In this document: piece after piece, positions 18,501 through 24,960 of the stretch
Numbering within the stretch: position 1 is the first letter of the stretch
How the letters are laid out: every line of letters begins with the position of its first letter
NCBI GenBank assembly: GCA_016757515.1
Contig: JAERIN010000008.1
Coordinates: 1-47,631, forward strand
Source: Alphaproteobacteria bacterium
GTDB taxonomy: Bacteria; Pseudomonadota; Alphaproteobacteria; Micavibrionales; Micavibrionaceae
DNA length: 47,631 bases
Direction: 5' to 3'
The notes under the pieces: generated by a model
What the model saw: the letters and a program-made list of their open reading frames with translations, nothing else
Database searches by the model: none
What the model was told of the DNA's origin: nothing
Position numbers and translations under genes: made by a program

Positions 18501-18820
18501 TCTTAGAGGCATTCTACAATGGCACGCGGAAAATAATCGGGACTGCATCCTCCGGAAATCTACAGAACTGCGAAGACTTTGTGTATGTCTCGGGTGGGGC
18601 AGGATTGAAGGTGTATCAAGAAGGCACCATCAAGATTGACGAATCTTCTGTCGGGGAGATTCAATATTATTCGGGCGACAACCGCGCAATGATCGGCAAG
18701 TCCCCCAGCTCCCCGAACTTCTTCGCAGGGACGCTTTATGAAGCGGCCATATTGAGTGGTGACCTCCCATCAGCTACACTCTCAGCCCTGGCTGCGCCGT
18801 TGCGGACATATTGGAGGTGA
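15569..18820 (+). CDS. Tail-tip/host-specificity protein with arabinofuranosidase-B-like C-terminus
   Basis: 1083 residues. The N-terminus is strongly hydrophobic (residues 3-21), then PKPKLQNAKAGSF and PITKEGTPVTLFWGTVRLRGPN, typical of the GTA/siphophage tail-tip family with a membrane-like anchor. The middle (about 200-480) carries the phage-tail_3-type region, including DAIEEILTQIDAILFEEPS. Residues from about 800 contain LYDQSGEGNNMSQP and PGVEFNGTSEFLQ, the pattern of the alpha-L-arabinofuranosidase B fold, likely glycan binding. No NlpC/P60 peptidase gene lies between this gene and the hub, unlike in gene transfer agents. It is the last gene of the structural operon. Confidence 0.8.
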   Translation: MPFWFTLFLFTLSFVATALLAPKPKLQNAKAGSFKDSSFPITKEGTPVTLFWGTVRLRGPNVLWYGDFYTQAMTQKVKTGLFSSKRVITGYRYFLGMHLGLGLYCPFSAGASFRKIWADDKLLWSGDVAPGPAGEPIYIGQGSAFGGKDRGGGFRGTIRLYSGTFAQTTSSYLLSKLSPQSIVPAYRGLVHAVLERCEVGEQPQVRPLSFEVSMIPEGLGFGAIGDDANPVEILYDILRSDWGRLGIDPALIDTDSFSDGAQVCENEGNGMSIALASPGDASDAIEEILTQIDAILFEEPSTRKITLKMIRDDYDVDDLEVYGPSDISEISNYSAATWQDTKNQVRVIYNSREDEYNDKTAFAQDMSNIGFQGAIKSAEYNFGGITTADNANAIAARELNMLSIPLVKMRILTSRKGFQLRPGDVIAVTWPDFGIEKIIMRVQKFDLGTLEDGEIAIDLIQDRFAVSHTIYASPQPSAFVRPSIEATPIAEQQIIEIPRWLAAQGVIAGDVSFEEDKRLIYLAKQPTASDLLFDALVSIDGGATYSEDSSNAEFAEAALIAEEYGAMDTGPLKIKEVTDSTILANASSTQVRAGANMLIVGDEIIAYETFTDNLDGSYTLNTVWRGLLDTSPRRHEVDARVFFLSNSAIASLGETVFSGGEAVNVKLLSDTVFQKLPEEDADAISVSVEGRAQRAYPPDRVLIEEESYPPSVYTTTPQLSWLRRDRLRSDIAKYTDPDEVPQDNAQDPEETRFVARVKKDGGSWSETDLGTGTTSAVNLGGYGAIDIEVHAERDDDSDLRSLVPFMHSFNAIDPTPLDPYDLSSYPSFTPKGCWGVRKMVSGYSGPIVRIRDTDDDSEQDVYATGQDLNAFTVVGEARVTTLYDQSGEGNNMSQPTNSLQPKLVASASPGTKPGVEFNGTSEFLQTEAGTPSSPKAFMAQKPIVLFSGETALVSSDLIGVYGSADTFGRIGVGLDATLLEAFYNGTRKIIGTASSGNLQNCEDFVYVSGGAGLKVYQEGTIKIDESSVGEIQYYSGDNRAMIGKSPSSPNFFAGTLYEAAILSGDLPSATLSALAAPLRTYWR

Positions 18821-18838
18821 TAGGCTTTATCGCCTATC
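18819..18838. terminator. Hairpin between convergent operons
   Basis: GATAGGC and GCCTATC form a 7-bp stem with a 6-base loop, overlapping the ends of the converging + and - strand genes. There is no clear T-run on either side, so efficiency is uncertain, but the place suits a bidirectional terminator. Confidence 0.5.
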
Positions 18839-19099
18839 GGTCTCGCCATACGCTAAGACAGCTTGTGCATTGGCTGCAGGCGATCGAGGGACACAATGCG
18901 CGGCGATTAATGTGTTAGGGTACATTGAAGGGGCAAAAGGCTGCCTACGGACAGATCTGAGCGTCTCTAGGCACTGTGGGTCCATCATTCTAGAAACCCT
19001 ACCGCTCGCCGCAGTAAATAAGTTGCAATGATGCAATAGCGCATTCATCTCTTCCGTCGCGGAAGGGCCCACGGGCATTTCAACTTTATCGTTCACCAT
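18827..19099 (-). CDS. Hypothetical small protein (90 aa)
   Basis: It starts MVNDKVEMPVGPSATEEMNA and ends in a basic tail. Its ATG lies inside the end of the upstream gene, as in the other overlapping genes of this operon, and its stop lies in the terminator-like hairpin. The last gene of the - strand operon. No family recognised; the C-terminal half has a less protein-like composition, so it may be a decaying gene. Confidence 0.45.
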   Translation of the reverse strand: MVNDKVEMPVGPSATEEMNALLHHCNLFTAASGRVSRMMDPQCLETLRSVRRQPFAPSMYPNTLIAAHCVPRSPAANAQAVLAYGETDRR

Positions 19100-19475
19100 C
19101 ACTCGTCCCCCAAAAAGCTTTTCGATAAAGCTCGGCTGCAGGCGGATTAAAAAGGCAGATAAAAATCCTACTGCGCCTGAACGCTATGCATTCCTTCACT
19201 GTCCAGCGTTCATCAGATCTCATTTTTTCAGAATGGTCAAAAAGCAAGCGTAGCGTCCCGTTCCCGACAAAGACCTCCCAGACGCCGGAAGGGTGCATTT
19301 CTATGCAAAAACCAGGCACACCAAGTCCCTGGGCAGCATAGGATATGAGGCGCTCGGCCCGTTCAGAAGATGATAGTGGATGGCACTTAGGCACAAGCAG
19401 ACCGCCGTCCTTTTCCATAGCCCATAGCCCGCCTAAAGAAAATGATACCCAATCTGTTCTTGGTTTATCGCTCAT
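19086..19475 (-). CDS. Hypothetical protein (129 aa)
   Basis: The start codon overlaps the upstream stop (TGATG) and follows GGAGGACGAG. The protein contains AERLISYAAQGLGVPGFCIE and VFVGNGTLRLLFDHSEKM, suggesting a small alpha/beta fold, and ends in a hydrophobic patch (RIFICLFNPPA). No known family. It is part of the operon that carries the XRE repressor. Confidence 0.65.
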   Translation of the reverse strand: MSDKPRTDWVSFSLGGLWAMEKDGGLLVPKCHPLSSSERAERLISYAAQGLGVPGFCIEMHPSGVWEVFVGNGTLRLLFDHSEKMRSDERWTVKECIAFRRSRIFICLFNPPAAELYRKAFWGTSDGER

Positions 19476-19603
19476 CACTCGTCCTCCGTTTCCACGCTAA
19501 AAACAGCGTCCAGCCTTGCTAAGACCTCTGGCAGGTTTTCTTCGCTAATGCTTGTTATCACGATTGTGAAATCATCGTCTCCTGGCACTATATTTAACTT
19601 CAT
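19475..19603 (-). CDS. Small acidic protein (42 aa)
   Basis: An ORF beginning MKLNIVPGDDDFTIVITSIS and ending in an acidic tail (VETEDE). GGAGGACGAG precedes the ATG, and both ends show TGATG overlaps with neighbours, which is the main reason to accept so short a gene. A single beta-alpha unit is plausible. Function unknown. Confidence 0.6.
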   Translation of the reverse strand: MKLNIVPGDDDFTIVITSISEENLPEVLARLDAVFSVETEDE

Positions 19604-19716
19604 CACTCGTCCTCCTTCTCACATCTCTCGCAAACATCGGTTGTGTCCCATCCGCCGGGGCGTATGCAGGACACAGACCCGCAGCGTGGGCATATTGTTA
19701 TGGGGTAGCTAATCAT
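19603..19716 (-). CDS. Zinc-ribbon micro-protein (37 aa)
   Basis: Contains CPRCGS, a middle Cys and CERCEKED, so two CxxC knuckles about 17 residues apart can bind one zinc ion. The ATG has GGAGGGCGAGC upstream and the stop overlaps the next ATG (TGATG). Stand-alone zinc ribbons in phages often bind host transcription or nucleic acid factors; here the role is unknown. Confidence 0.65.
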   Translation of the reverse strand: MISYPITICPRCGSVSCIRPGGWDTTDVCERCEKEDE

Positions 19717-19734
19717 CGCTCGCCCTCCTTCCGC

Positions 19735-19806
19735 TTAATCGTTGCGCGGCGCTGCATACTTTACCACCAACATAGATGGGTTTTTAGTTCTTGGCATATC
19801 AGTCAT
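19735..19806 (-). CDS. Possible 23-residue leader or micro-protein
   Basis: ATG lies eight bases inside the end of the upstream gene (ATGACTGA), the same junction used by other genes in this operon. It reads MTDMPRTKNPSMLVVKYAAP and stops 18 bases before the zinc-ribbon start. It may only help translational coupling. Confidence 0.3.
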   Translation of the reverse strand: MTDMPRTKNPSMLVVKYAAPRND

Positions 19807-20050
19807 TTTCGGCCTTTTTCTCCGCGCCTTCGCGCAAAATTGGTGGACGGGCAGCGCTGCCACTTATTAACAGGCTGCGCACTGCATTTTGTACCAGGCA
19901 GATAGCAGCCTCAATTTCCTGTTTGTCTCCGCAAATATAAATATGAGGGAACGCTAGTCGGTGGAAACCGGGCGATCTCGTACTAAGCTCTGCGGCACAC
20001 AAAGCCCCCTCAAGTATAGTGTTCACCCCTCGCATCTCGTTCTCAGTCAT
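19799..20050 (-). CDS. Hypothetical small protein (83 aa), C-terminal tail shared with the gene at 20342
   Basis: The start ATG has AAGGAGACCGAAA upstream, so an earlier in-frame ATG at 20134 is rejected. The protein has a helical core (EIEAAICLVQNAVRSLL) and ends PPILREGAEKKAEND. The tail PPIL(R/Q)EG(A/V)EK is also at the end of the 85-aa protein encoded two genes upstream, and the DNA there is similar, so the ends share origin by local duplication. Function unknown. Confidence 0.6.
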   Translation of the reverse strand: MTENEMRGVNTILEGALCAAELSTRSPGFHRLAFPHIYICGDKQEIEAAICLVQNAVRSLLISGSAARPPILREGAEKKAEND

Positions 20051-20345
20051 TTTCGGTCTCCTTCTTTGGAAGGTATTTTCCAACAAGAACACGGGCCCGG
20101 TCAACGAGCGGGCGGAAGTGCTCTTCTCCCTCACCTACAAAGGCGTTGGCCACGCTGTACATCGCGCCGAGATAGCCGACCAAGTCGTCAAAGTCCGCCA
20201 GCTTGGCTGCGATAGCGTCCAGGCGCTCCAGAACTTGCTCTGATGAGCTATTGCCCACGGGGTAGTGGCCCTTGAGCGCCAGCACGACTTGTGCGTCCGT
20301 AAGGCTGGCGAGTTCTTTTTCTGTCAATTCGCAATGTTCAGTCAT
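20043..20345 (-). CDS. Hypothetical helical protein (100 aa)
   Basis: Strong AAAGGAGACC site and the ATGACTGA-type overlap at its end. The sequence (ELTEKELASLTDAQVVLALK, LERLDAIAAKLADFDDLVGY) is rich in amphipathic helices and ends in a basic segment KYLPKKETEND. No family recognised. Part of the repressor operon. Confidence 0.65.
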   Translation of the reverse strand: MTEHCELTEKELASLTDAQVVLALKGHYPVGNSSSEQVLERLDAIAAKLADFDDLVGYLGAMYSVANAFVGEGEEHFRPLVDRARVLVGKYLPKKETEND

Positions 20346-20599
20346 TTTTGGTCTCCTTTCTCAACACCTTCTTGCAAAATGGGTGGACAGGTGGACAGCG
20401 CTCGTTCTACAATCTCTCTTGAAACTTGGCCGAGGTGCCTTTTAAGCGTTTCTAACATGCACTTCTGAACAAACTCAGCGCCCTTCTGTTGTGGTATAGG
20501 GCCATATGATATTTCCACCAAGAAGTACTCACCCCCATGCTCGTCCATCAATGTGATGAGCTTAGAGCTGATTTCTATAATGTCTTTATTCCGTTCCAT
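20342..20599 (-). CDS. Hypothetical small protein (85 aa)
   Basis: ATG at 20599 is preferred because GGAG lies six bases upstream; the ATG at 20611 has its GAGG directly against the codon. Core IIEISSKLITLMDEHGGEYF, then FVQKCMLETLKRHLG. The end PPILQEGVEKGDQK resembles the end of the 83-aa protein at 19799. No known family. Confidence 0.6.
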   Translation of the reverse strand: MERNKDIIEISSKLITLMDEHGGEYFLVEISYGPIPQQKGAEFVQKCMLETLKRHLGQVSREIVERALSTCPPILQEGVEKGDQK

Positions 20600-20888
20600 C
20601 TCGCTCTCCATCCTCGTCTATAATGAAAGGCTCCGCACGCAAAAGGATCTTCTCACGCTCATTAAGGTCCTTCGGCTGGTCCCAGACGACCAGTCTATAC
20701 AACCCGCGCAAAGCTTCCACCGCCTCATCAAGCTCAGCCTTCGGCGCATAGGGCGTTCCACCACGGATCGTAGTGCGATCCCAAATTCTGCCAGACCAAT
20801 ACCCAGCGCCTAAGAGCGTGTAGTCATGAACCCATCCTTTAATAGATGTTATATAAACTATGCGCGGGAAGGATTTTGGCCCCATCAT
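20586..20888 (-). CDS. Hypothetical protein (100 aa)
   Basis: GGAGGATAAGCG precedes the ATG, which overlaps the upstream stop as ATGATG. The protein has an aromatic N-terminal half (WVHDYTLLGAGYWSGRIW) and an acidic helical C-terminal half (ELDEAVEALRGLYRL). Function unknown; position in the small-gene operon suggests an early accessory role. Confidence 0.65.
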   Translation of the reverse strand: MMGPKSFPRIVYITSIKGWVHDYTLLGAGYWSGRIWDRTTIRGGTPYAPKAELDEAVEALRGLYRLVVWDQPKDLNEREKILLRAEPFIIDEDGERDGTE

Positions 20889-21100
20889 CGCTTATCCTCC
20901 TCCATAACTTTACCACAAAGAGAGCAAGTCACAGCGCCTGGCTGCGGGTGGTTTTCCGATTGCACCCATGTACCTCCATTGTGCTTACAGCAATCCATGC
21001 AGCGCTTCACCCACACTAAGTTCGGCCCCCATCGCTCTCCGGTAGGGATAAAGCCCTTCCCGCCGCACTTCTCACAGACTTTCAATTCAGGACATGTCAT
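20885..21100 (-). CDS. DnaJ-like zinc-finger protein (71 aa)
   Basis: Contains CEKCGGKGFI, CMDCCKHNG and CSLCGK: a CxxCGGxG repeat of the DnaJ zinc-finger type plus two further CxxC pairs, so one or two zinc sites are likely. ATG overlaps the upstream stop (TGATG). Small DnaJ-type zinc-finger proteins are common in phage early operons, usually without known function. Confidence 0.7.
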   Translation of the reverse strand: MTCPELKVCEKCGGKGFIPTGERWGPNLVWVKRCMDCCKHNGGTWVQSENHPQPGAVTCSLCGKVMEEDKR

Positions 21101-21333
21101 CACGCGTCATCCTTCTTTAAGTCTGGGTCCCTGCCTTTGGCCTCGCATATGTACCTCTCGTGATCTTCCGCATCTTGGTCAGCGCCGCGCAGAAGGCTGA
21201 CCACGCGGTCCTCCGTATCCACGACCCACTCGCCCCGTCCACGGGACTCTTCCTGGTCGGCCTGTTCCAGAAGCCACACCGCAACATTGGTGACATGCCT
21301 TATTGCCTCGGCCAGTTCGCGTTTATAGGTCAT
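21100..21333 (-). CDS. Hypothetical helical protein (77 aa)
   Basis: ATG at 21333 follows GAGGGGAGG, so the longer in-frame version upstream is rejected. MTYKRELAEAIRHVTNVAVW and EQADQEESRGRGEWVVD indicate two helices with a highly charged end. It couples to both neighbours by overlaps. No family recognised. Confidence 0.65.
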   Translation of the reverse strand: MTYKRELAEAIRHVTNVAVWLLEQADQEESRGRGEWVVDTEDRVVSLLRGADQDAEDHERYICEAKGRDPDLKKDDA

Positions 21334-21521
21334 GACGCACCTCCCCTCGCGATAAATCCAAACACAAAGCCCCAAAGCAGCCCCCACACGATGTACATGA
21401 CGGCATTGAACCCCTGGCCCAGCGACGGCGAGAGGGCCAGAAGCGTCACCGCTCCGCATGCGAGACCCACGCTCAAGGCCTCAAATATCTGGCCCGCGAA
21501 TTGGCCTTCATACTCGGTCAT
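21330..21521 (-). CDS. Small membrane protein (63 aa, two membrane segments)
   Basis: Start chosen at 21521 because GAAGGAG lies upstream. After MTEYEGQFAGQIFEAL come two hydrophobic segments (about residues 14-32 and 37-58) separated by a short Gly/Gln turn, with a short basic C-terminus. This is the shape of a small hairpin membrane protein. A holin cannot be excluded, but it is not next to any lysin and is co-transcribed with the repressor, so a superinfection or membrane role is also possible. Confidence 0.65.
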   Translation of the reverse strand: MTEYEGQFAGQIFEALSVGLACGAVTLLALSPSLGQGFNAVMYIVWGLLWGFVFGFIARGGAS

Positions 21522-21930
21522 GCCCAACTCCTTCTTCGACCATGCGTGCAGCATCTTCAACCAATCGGCGGATTATCCCTCGCGTCCTAGCGGGCAGCTT
21601 TCGAACAGCGTTTATGAGCCGCCAGTCTGAAGCTGTCAGCACATACCCGACCCCACATCCCACTTCGCCCATTGCTGGCTTGCCCCTATCACTTATTTCT
21701 GGCAGAAAGTAAATTATAGGCTTGCTGAGAATGCCAGATATTTTGTGCAAATGCATCGCCGAAACGCGATTTGCCCCACGCTCATACTTCTGGATCTGTT
21801 GAAATGTTAAACCTAGGGCCGCACCAAGGCTCCCTTGGCTCATCCCTGATTGGAGCCGGGCCAGGCGTATCATGCTGCCGATGTAAATGTCCCCATCGCC
21901 TGGCCCACCTTTGGTTTTTTGCTCTGTCAT
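21508..21930 (-). CDS. XRE-family transcriptional repressor
   Basis: 140 residues. A helix-turn-helix at about residues 17-62 reads IRLARLQSGMSQGSLGAALG followed by LTFQQIQKYERGANRVS, which is the form typical of alphaproteobacterial XRE regulators. The C-terminal half (LINAVRKLPARTRGIIRRLV) is helical and may dimerise; there is no LexA-type peptidase domain. GGAG lies upstream of the ATG. It probably represses phage promoters and suggests a temperate or recently temperate phage, although no integrase is in the window. It is the second gene of an operon behind a CtrA-box promoter. Confidence 0.85.
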   Translation of the reverse strand: MTEQKTKGGPGDGDIYIGSMIRLARLQSGMSQGSLGAALGLTFQQIQKYERGANRVSAMHLHKISGILSKPIIYFLPEISDRGKPAMGEVGCGVGYVLTASDWRLINAVRKLPARTRGIIRRLVEDAARMVEEGVGHDRV

Positions 21931-21971
21931 TGTTGGACTCCGCTATTGGCTTGATCGCTTCACTGGCTCGA

Positions 21972-22163
21972 CTATCGAACGGACTCCTTGATCTGGTCTC
22001 GGATTTCTGACAAAGCCAAGGCGAGTGTTTCCCTTGCCTCTTGCAGAGCGTCCCGACTCTTATCGTGCGCCCCCAGACTATGGGCCCCATCTGCATAGAT
22101 CATTTTAAGCAATGCGTCTTCTATGCGAGCCTTGACTTCTTTGAGGGCTTCTTTGTTGGTCAT
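21972..22163 (-). CDS. Hypothetical helical protein (63 aa), first gene of the repressor operon
   Basis: ATG preceded by TAGGAG. The product is almost wholly helical (MTNKEALKEVKARIEDALLK, ALQEARETLALALSEIRDQI) and resembles small coiled-coil proteins. It is the first gene after the CtrA-box promoter at 22216-22247, with a leader of about 45 bases. Function unknown. Confidence 0.65.
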   Translation of the reverse strand: MTNKEALKEVKARIEDALLKMIYADGAHSLGAHDKSRDALQEARETLALALSEIRDQIKESVR

Positions 22164-22215
22164 GATTCATTCTCCTATCTAAGACTTGAGGTCGCCCAGC
22201 GCTCCCTCTCCTTTC

Positions 22216-22247
22216 ATAATAGCGCGAAAAGGTTAATGAATCGTTAA
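22216..22247 (-). promoter_or_regulatory. CtrA-box promoter of the repressor operon
   Basis: On the - strand: TTAA, 7 bases (CGATTCA), TTAACC, 9 bases (TTTTCGCGC), TATTAT. This is the same layout as eleven other promoters in the window. A GAGG/CCTC hairpin can form at the start of the transcript. Confidence 0.8.
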
Positions 22248-22339
22248 TTTCCTAGATTATTTTTCTGCGGCGCTGCATCTTGCTGCGAGCGCCCCCATGG
22301 CCCGCACAGATCCACAAGTGTTCTCTCTAGATCTCGCAT
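22244..22339 (-). CDS. Possible 31-residue protein
   Basis: MRDLERTLVDLCGPWGRSQQ..., with GAAGG eight bases upstream of the ATG, just after the end of the gene at 22347. Its stop lies inside the CtrA box of the next promoter. Accept only weakly; it may be chance. Confidence 0.25.
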   Translation of the reverse strand: MRDLERTLVDLCGPWGRSQQDAAPQKNNLGN

Positions 22340-22346
22340 ACTGCCT

Positions 22347-22682
22347 TCACCCATCGTCGCTGTCTCCCTCTTTCAGCATCTCTCTTACAAGCAGCATAGC
22401 TGCGGGGTGCTTTCCGCCCTCGGACATTCTTCCTAATATGAAGGACCGATAGTCTCGGTATGCCTCCCTGCCTTTCTGTGTCGCTATCACCTCGATGCTT
22501 TTTCCATAACCATAGACCTTAAGGTGCCCACTGTTTTTCAGATCGCTGATTTTGTCTATGAGCTCCTTGCCTTGTATTTGAATCCCGATCTTCGCACAGG
22601 CCTCTTCGATCTCGCTCAGCTCCATGCAACTGAAACGACCCGCGAACGCACCAAGAATCTCAAAACCGCCAGCAACGCCCAT
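22347..22682 (-). CDS. Hypothetical protein, possibly winged-helix-like (111 aa)
   Basis: GAGGGGCG precedes the ATG. ELSEIEEACAKIGIQIQGKE, then ELIDKISDLKNSGHLKVYGY and SIEVIATQKGREAYRDY read like a small helix-helix-wing fold (a TQKGREAY ending is common in winged-helix transcription factors). No family match claimed. It follows the DnaQ-like exonuclease with six bases between. Confidence 0.6.
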   Translation of the reverse strand: MGVAGGFEILGAFAGRFSCMELSEIEEACAKIGIQIQGKELIDKISDLKNSGHLKVYGYGKSIEVIATQKGREAYRDYRSFILGRMSEGGKHPAAMLLVREMLKEGDSDDG

Positions 22683-22688
22683 CGCCCC

Positions 22689-23228
22689 TCAAAGATCCCC
22701 CCTTTTGCGCATTTCTATGTAGCACCTCGTTAAGGCCCCAACGTCCGTCCGCGCCCGGTGCGACCCTGAGAATCTGCAGCCGAACAGGAACTCATGCAAT
22801 GCATTTAGATTCAGCCTATAGCCTTTATAGAATAGGCTCTCTTTGACAGTGCAGATCCTAATCTTCGGCCATCCTAAATCTGCACCCGCGCCGCACCTGC
22901 TTAATTCTAGATCCAACATCTTCCAGTCATAAGCCAAGTTGTGGGCGACGATTGCGTCCGCATCTTGCAGCAATCCTCTCACGCTCTCCGCATAGTGCGA
23001 AAATGGGGGCGCATCCACGACGTCGGACTTTTTTATGCCTGTTATGGACGTTATCTCTTCAGATATTTCAATGCCTGGATTGCAGAAGAATTCGAGCTCT
23101 CTTATTGAAGAGCCATCATCGTCAATGATGTGGCCGAAGAACTCAATGATTCTGGGCTGGTAGTTATCTCGGGCGATGCTGGGTGGCAGAAGGCCCGTCG
23201 TTTCTGTATCAAAAATCAACGCCTTCAT
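22689..23228 (-). CDS. DnaQ-like 3'-5' exonuclease (DEDDh)
   Basis: 179 residues. Exo I motif FDTETTG (Asp7, Glu9), Exo II IVAHNLAYDWKMLD, and Exo III SGSHRARTDVGA with the His and Asp of the DEDDh type. These residues bind two metal ions and hydrolyse 3' ends. The phage also encodes a DnaE-type polymerase, which lacks proofreading of its own, so this enzyme probably acts as its proofreader. AAAAGGAGACC is upstream of the ATG. The gene overlaps the DUF6378-like gene by 20 bases. Confidence 0.9.
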   Translation of the reverse strand: MKALIFDTETTGLLPPSIARDNYQPRIIEFFGHIIDDDGSSIRELEFFCNPGIEISEEITSITGIKKSDVVDAPPFSHYAESVRGLLQDADAIVAHNLAYDWKMLDLELSRCGAGADLGWPKIRICTVKESLFYKGYRLNLNALHEFLFGCRFSGSHRARTDVGALTRCYIEMRKRGDL

Positions 23229-23550
23229 CTTCGGTCTCCTTTTTCAGATTCTCATCTTCTGTGCCAAGGATCGCCATGTACACAATAGCGTCGTGCAAAC
23301 TATCACCATGGCCCCCGCTCGACCAATTCTGAGAATACCGAACAAGCTTGCCGACGGTCCATGCGAACAGGTGGAACCTTCTAAAGTCTTCTTCTGTCTT
23401 TAGCTCAACACCTTCAGGGAAAATTGCACTCAACGCATTGCCAATCACAATATAGCTATCGCCATATTCTGCTGACCTCACCGCATATGTCTCTTTGCAA
23501 AGGTCTAGCAGCTCGCTCGCCCTTTTTCCGCCTTCTCTAAAAAACGCCAT
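23209..23550 (-). CDS. MazG/DUF6378-like protein
   Basis: 113 residues from the ATG at 23550, which has AGGAGGATATTA upstream. EYGDSYIVIGNAL, KLVRYSQ and GGHGDSLHDAIVYMAIL form the pattern of phage DUF6378 proteins (YGD... K..R... DS..D...Y), relatives of the all-alpha NTP pyrophosphatase (MazG) group. A role in nucleotide pool control fits the adjacent ThyX and phosphatase genes. Enzyme activity is not proven for this group. Confidence 0.7.
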   Translation of the reverse strand: MAFFREGGKRASELLDLCKETYAVRSAEYGDSYIVIGNALSAIFPEGVELKTEEDFRRFHLFAWTVGKLVRYSQNWSSGGHGDSLHDAIVYMAILGTEDENLKKETEDEGVDF

Positions 23551-24221
23551 TAATATCCTCCTGCTTGCACTTGCCAACAAGGTAGGCCCATCTCTCTAAA
23601 GGCTTCGACGACCCTGTCTCTATCTTCCAAAACGACCAACACCTTCTCTTGAACATTTTCTTTACTCCCGAACAAGTCGATAAGCATCTTCGGCTTGAGG
23701 TCGCAATCCCTCGCCCGGTTTCCGCTTGGCCTCATGAAGGTGTAGTCTAGGGGGATCCGATACTTCACCAGCCAGCTAGAAGTCATCTGTTCATACTTCT
23801 CGTCCCTGCCTGTAAGGCCGAAGATTATGTACCCTTGCGCTTGAAGAACTTTTATGAATTCGACAGTTTCGAACTTCGGTGTATCATACGGCGACAAAGC
23901 GTGGAACTCGTCCCATTCTGTCGCTTGCGCGAGGTGAACGCGATGTGCGCAATCTGCCACCGTTCCGTCTATGTCGACGATGACCACAATCCTCTTAGAC
24001 CTCTCGTCGAAGACTGACAAGCCAACTGCCTCGCACCATGGGGGGAATGCAACTTCTGCAAAGAGTGTAAAGTCTTCCCCGAATGATTTGTTCTTAACTT
24101 CGACTTGTGATATGGGGACCTTTAATACCCTTTTGTCTTTGTCTTCGACGTCCTGGATCGTGATGAATGTCTCGCCTTCTGCGAGGATTTTATATCTGCG
24201 AGCATTGCCAATTTCTTTCAT
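23550..24221 (-). CDS. Polynucleotide kinase-type 3'-phosphatase (HAD fold)
   Basis: 223 residues. The C-terminal 150 residues are a HAD phosphatase like that of T4 polynucleotide kinase: VVIVDIDGTVADC (Asp83 nucleophile, Asp85), DWDEFHAL-like EWDEFHALSP, LTGRDEKYEQMTSSWL, YTFMRPSGNRARDCDLK, and a final VLVVLEDRDRVVEAFREMGL. The P-loop kinase half is absent; the first 75 residues are an unrelated small domain. Likely removes 3' phosphates from nucleic acid ends or nucleotides. It lies between DUF6378 and ThyX genes with overlaps at both ends. Confidence 0.8.
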   Translation of the reverse strand: MKEIGNARRYKILAEGETFITIQDVEDKDKRVLKVPISQVEVKNKSFGEDFTLFAEVAFPPWCEAVGLSVFDERSKRIVVIVDIDGTVADCAHRVHLAQATEWDEFHALSPYDTPKFETVEFIKVLQAQGYIIFGLTGRDEKYEQMTSSWLVKYRIPLDYTFMRPSGNRARDCDLKPKMLIDLFGSKENVQEKVLVVLEDRDRVVEAFREMGLPCWQVQAGGY

Positions 24222-24958
24222 GATAATTGCCTCATCTGATCTATCAATTTAACAATTTCGGTTTTCTTCTCTTGCGGGATTTCTAGAGCCAAGACCTCTT
24301 TTTCAAGCTCTTGTGCAGAGGCATCCGCGCTCCTCGACAAAAACAAGCTCGCCCATGGGTGAACGCGCATGATTTCGGCCTTCATGCCTTCTAACACATC
24401 TCTATATTCACCTTGTGTGCGGCTTGATGCCCTCTTGCGGAGCATATCTGCCATCACTCTCAGATCAAATTTGGCGACGATATTGGTATGGATATTTGTA
24501 GGCAGTACGCCCCTAGCATCTTCTATTGCTGCGCCAGACTTTATGAGCTGGGAATATACGGAATCGATCGCGCCCATCGCTTCATCGTACTTTTGCCTCA
24601 GGGCTTCATCCCTAAAGATCGTAGGGCCAGTGCCGTACTCCCACCCACACATCCGCAAGACGCGCATGGTCTGCTGGGCATAGCTGCCTGTTCGGGTACG
24701 GACAAATTGGTGAGTGAAGCCACGGGTGACATCATTTATCAAAAATGTATAGGTGACAAACTCCCATGAGCTCGGGATCGTCTTGGCCATATACCTGAGC
24801 TCATCTTCAATCTCTGACCAAGGCAACCCTTCTACAGCTTCGAGCGTTTTTCTGTCCATCGTTAGGCGCGTCTTTTTCGTAAAGACTAAGCGCTCTGCCG
24901 CATACCTTGCAGGGTCTTTTGCCCCTGCCCCTGTGTAGTCTATGAGTTGAACTTGCAT
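24218..24958 (-). CDS. thyX: Flavin-dependent thymidylate synthase variant
   Basis: 246 residues. The ThyX core is seen in FTHQFVRTRTGSYAQQTMR (residues 81-99) and in ARGVLPTNIHTNIVAKFDLR, then RASSRTQGEYRDVLEGM. The usual motif RHRxxSxxxxS has Thr in place of the His (Thr88) and Thr in place of the last Ser (Thr97). ThyX makes dTMP from dUMP with methylene-tetrahydrofolate, FAD and NADPH. With these changes it may still make dTMP, or have shifted to another pyrimidine 5-modification. It overlaps the phosphatase gene and lies two bases after the FAD oxidoreductase. Confidence 0.8.
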   Translation of the reverse strand: MQVQLIDYTGAGAKDPARYAAERLVFTKKTRLTMDRKTLEAVEGLPWSEIEDELRYMAKTIPSSWEFVTYTFLINDVTRGFTHQFVRTRTGSYAQQTMRVLRMCGWEYGTGPTIFRDEALRQKYDEAMGAIDSVYSQLIKSGAAIEDARGVLPTNIHTNIVAKFDLRVMADMLRKRASSRTQGEYRDVLEGMKAEIMRVHPWASLFLSRSADASAQELEKEVLALEIPQEKKTEIVKLIDQMRQLS

Positions 24959-24960
24959 AC

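Noticed and set aside
21330-21521. Firm holin assignment for the small membrane protein
   Set aside because: Two membrane segments alone are not enough; no endolysin or spanin gene is nearby and the gene is in the repressor operon.
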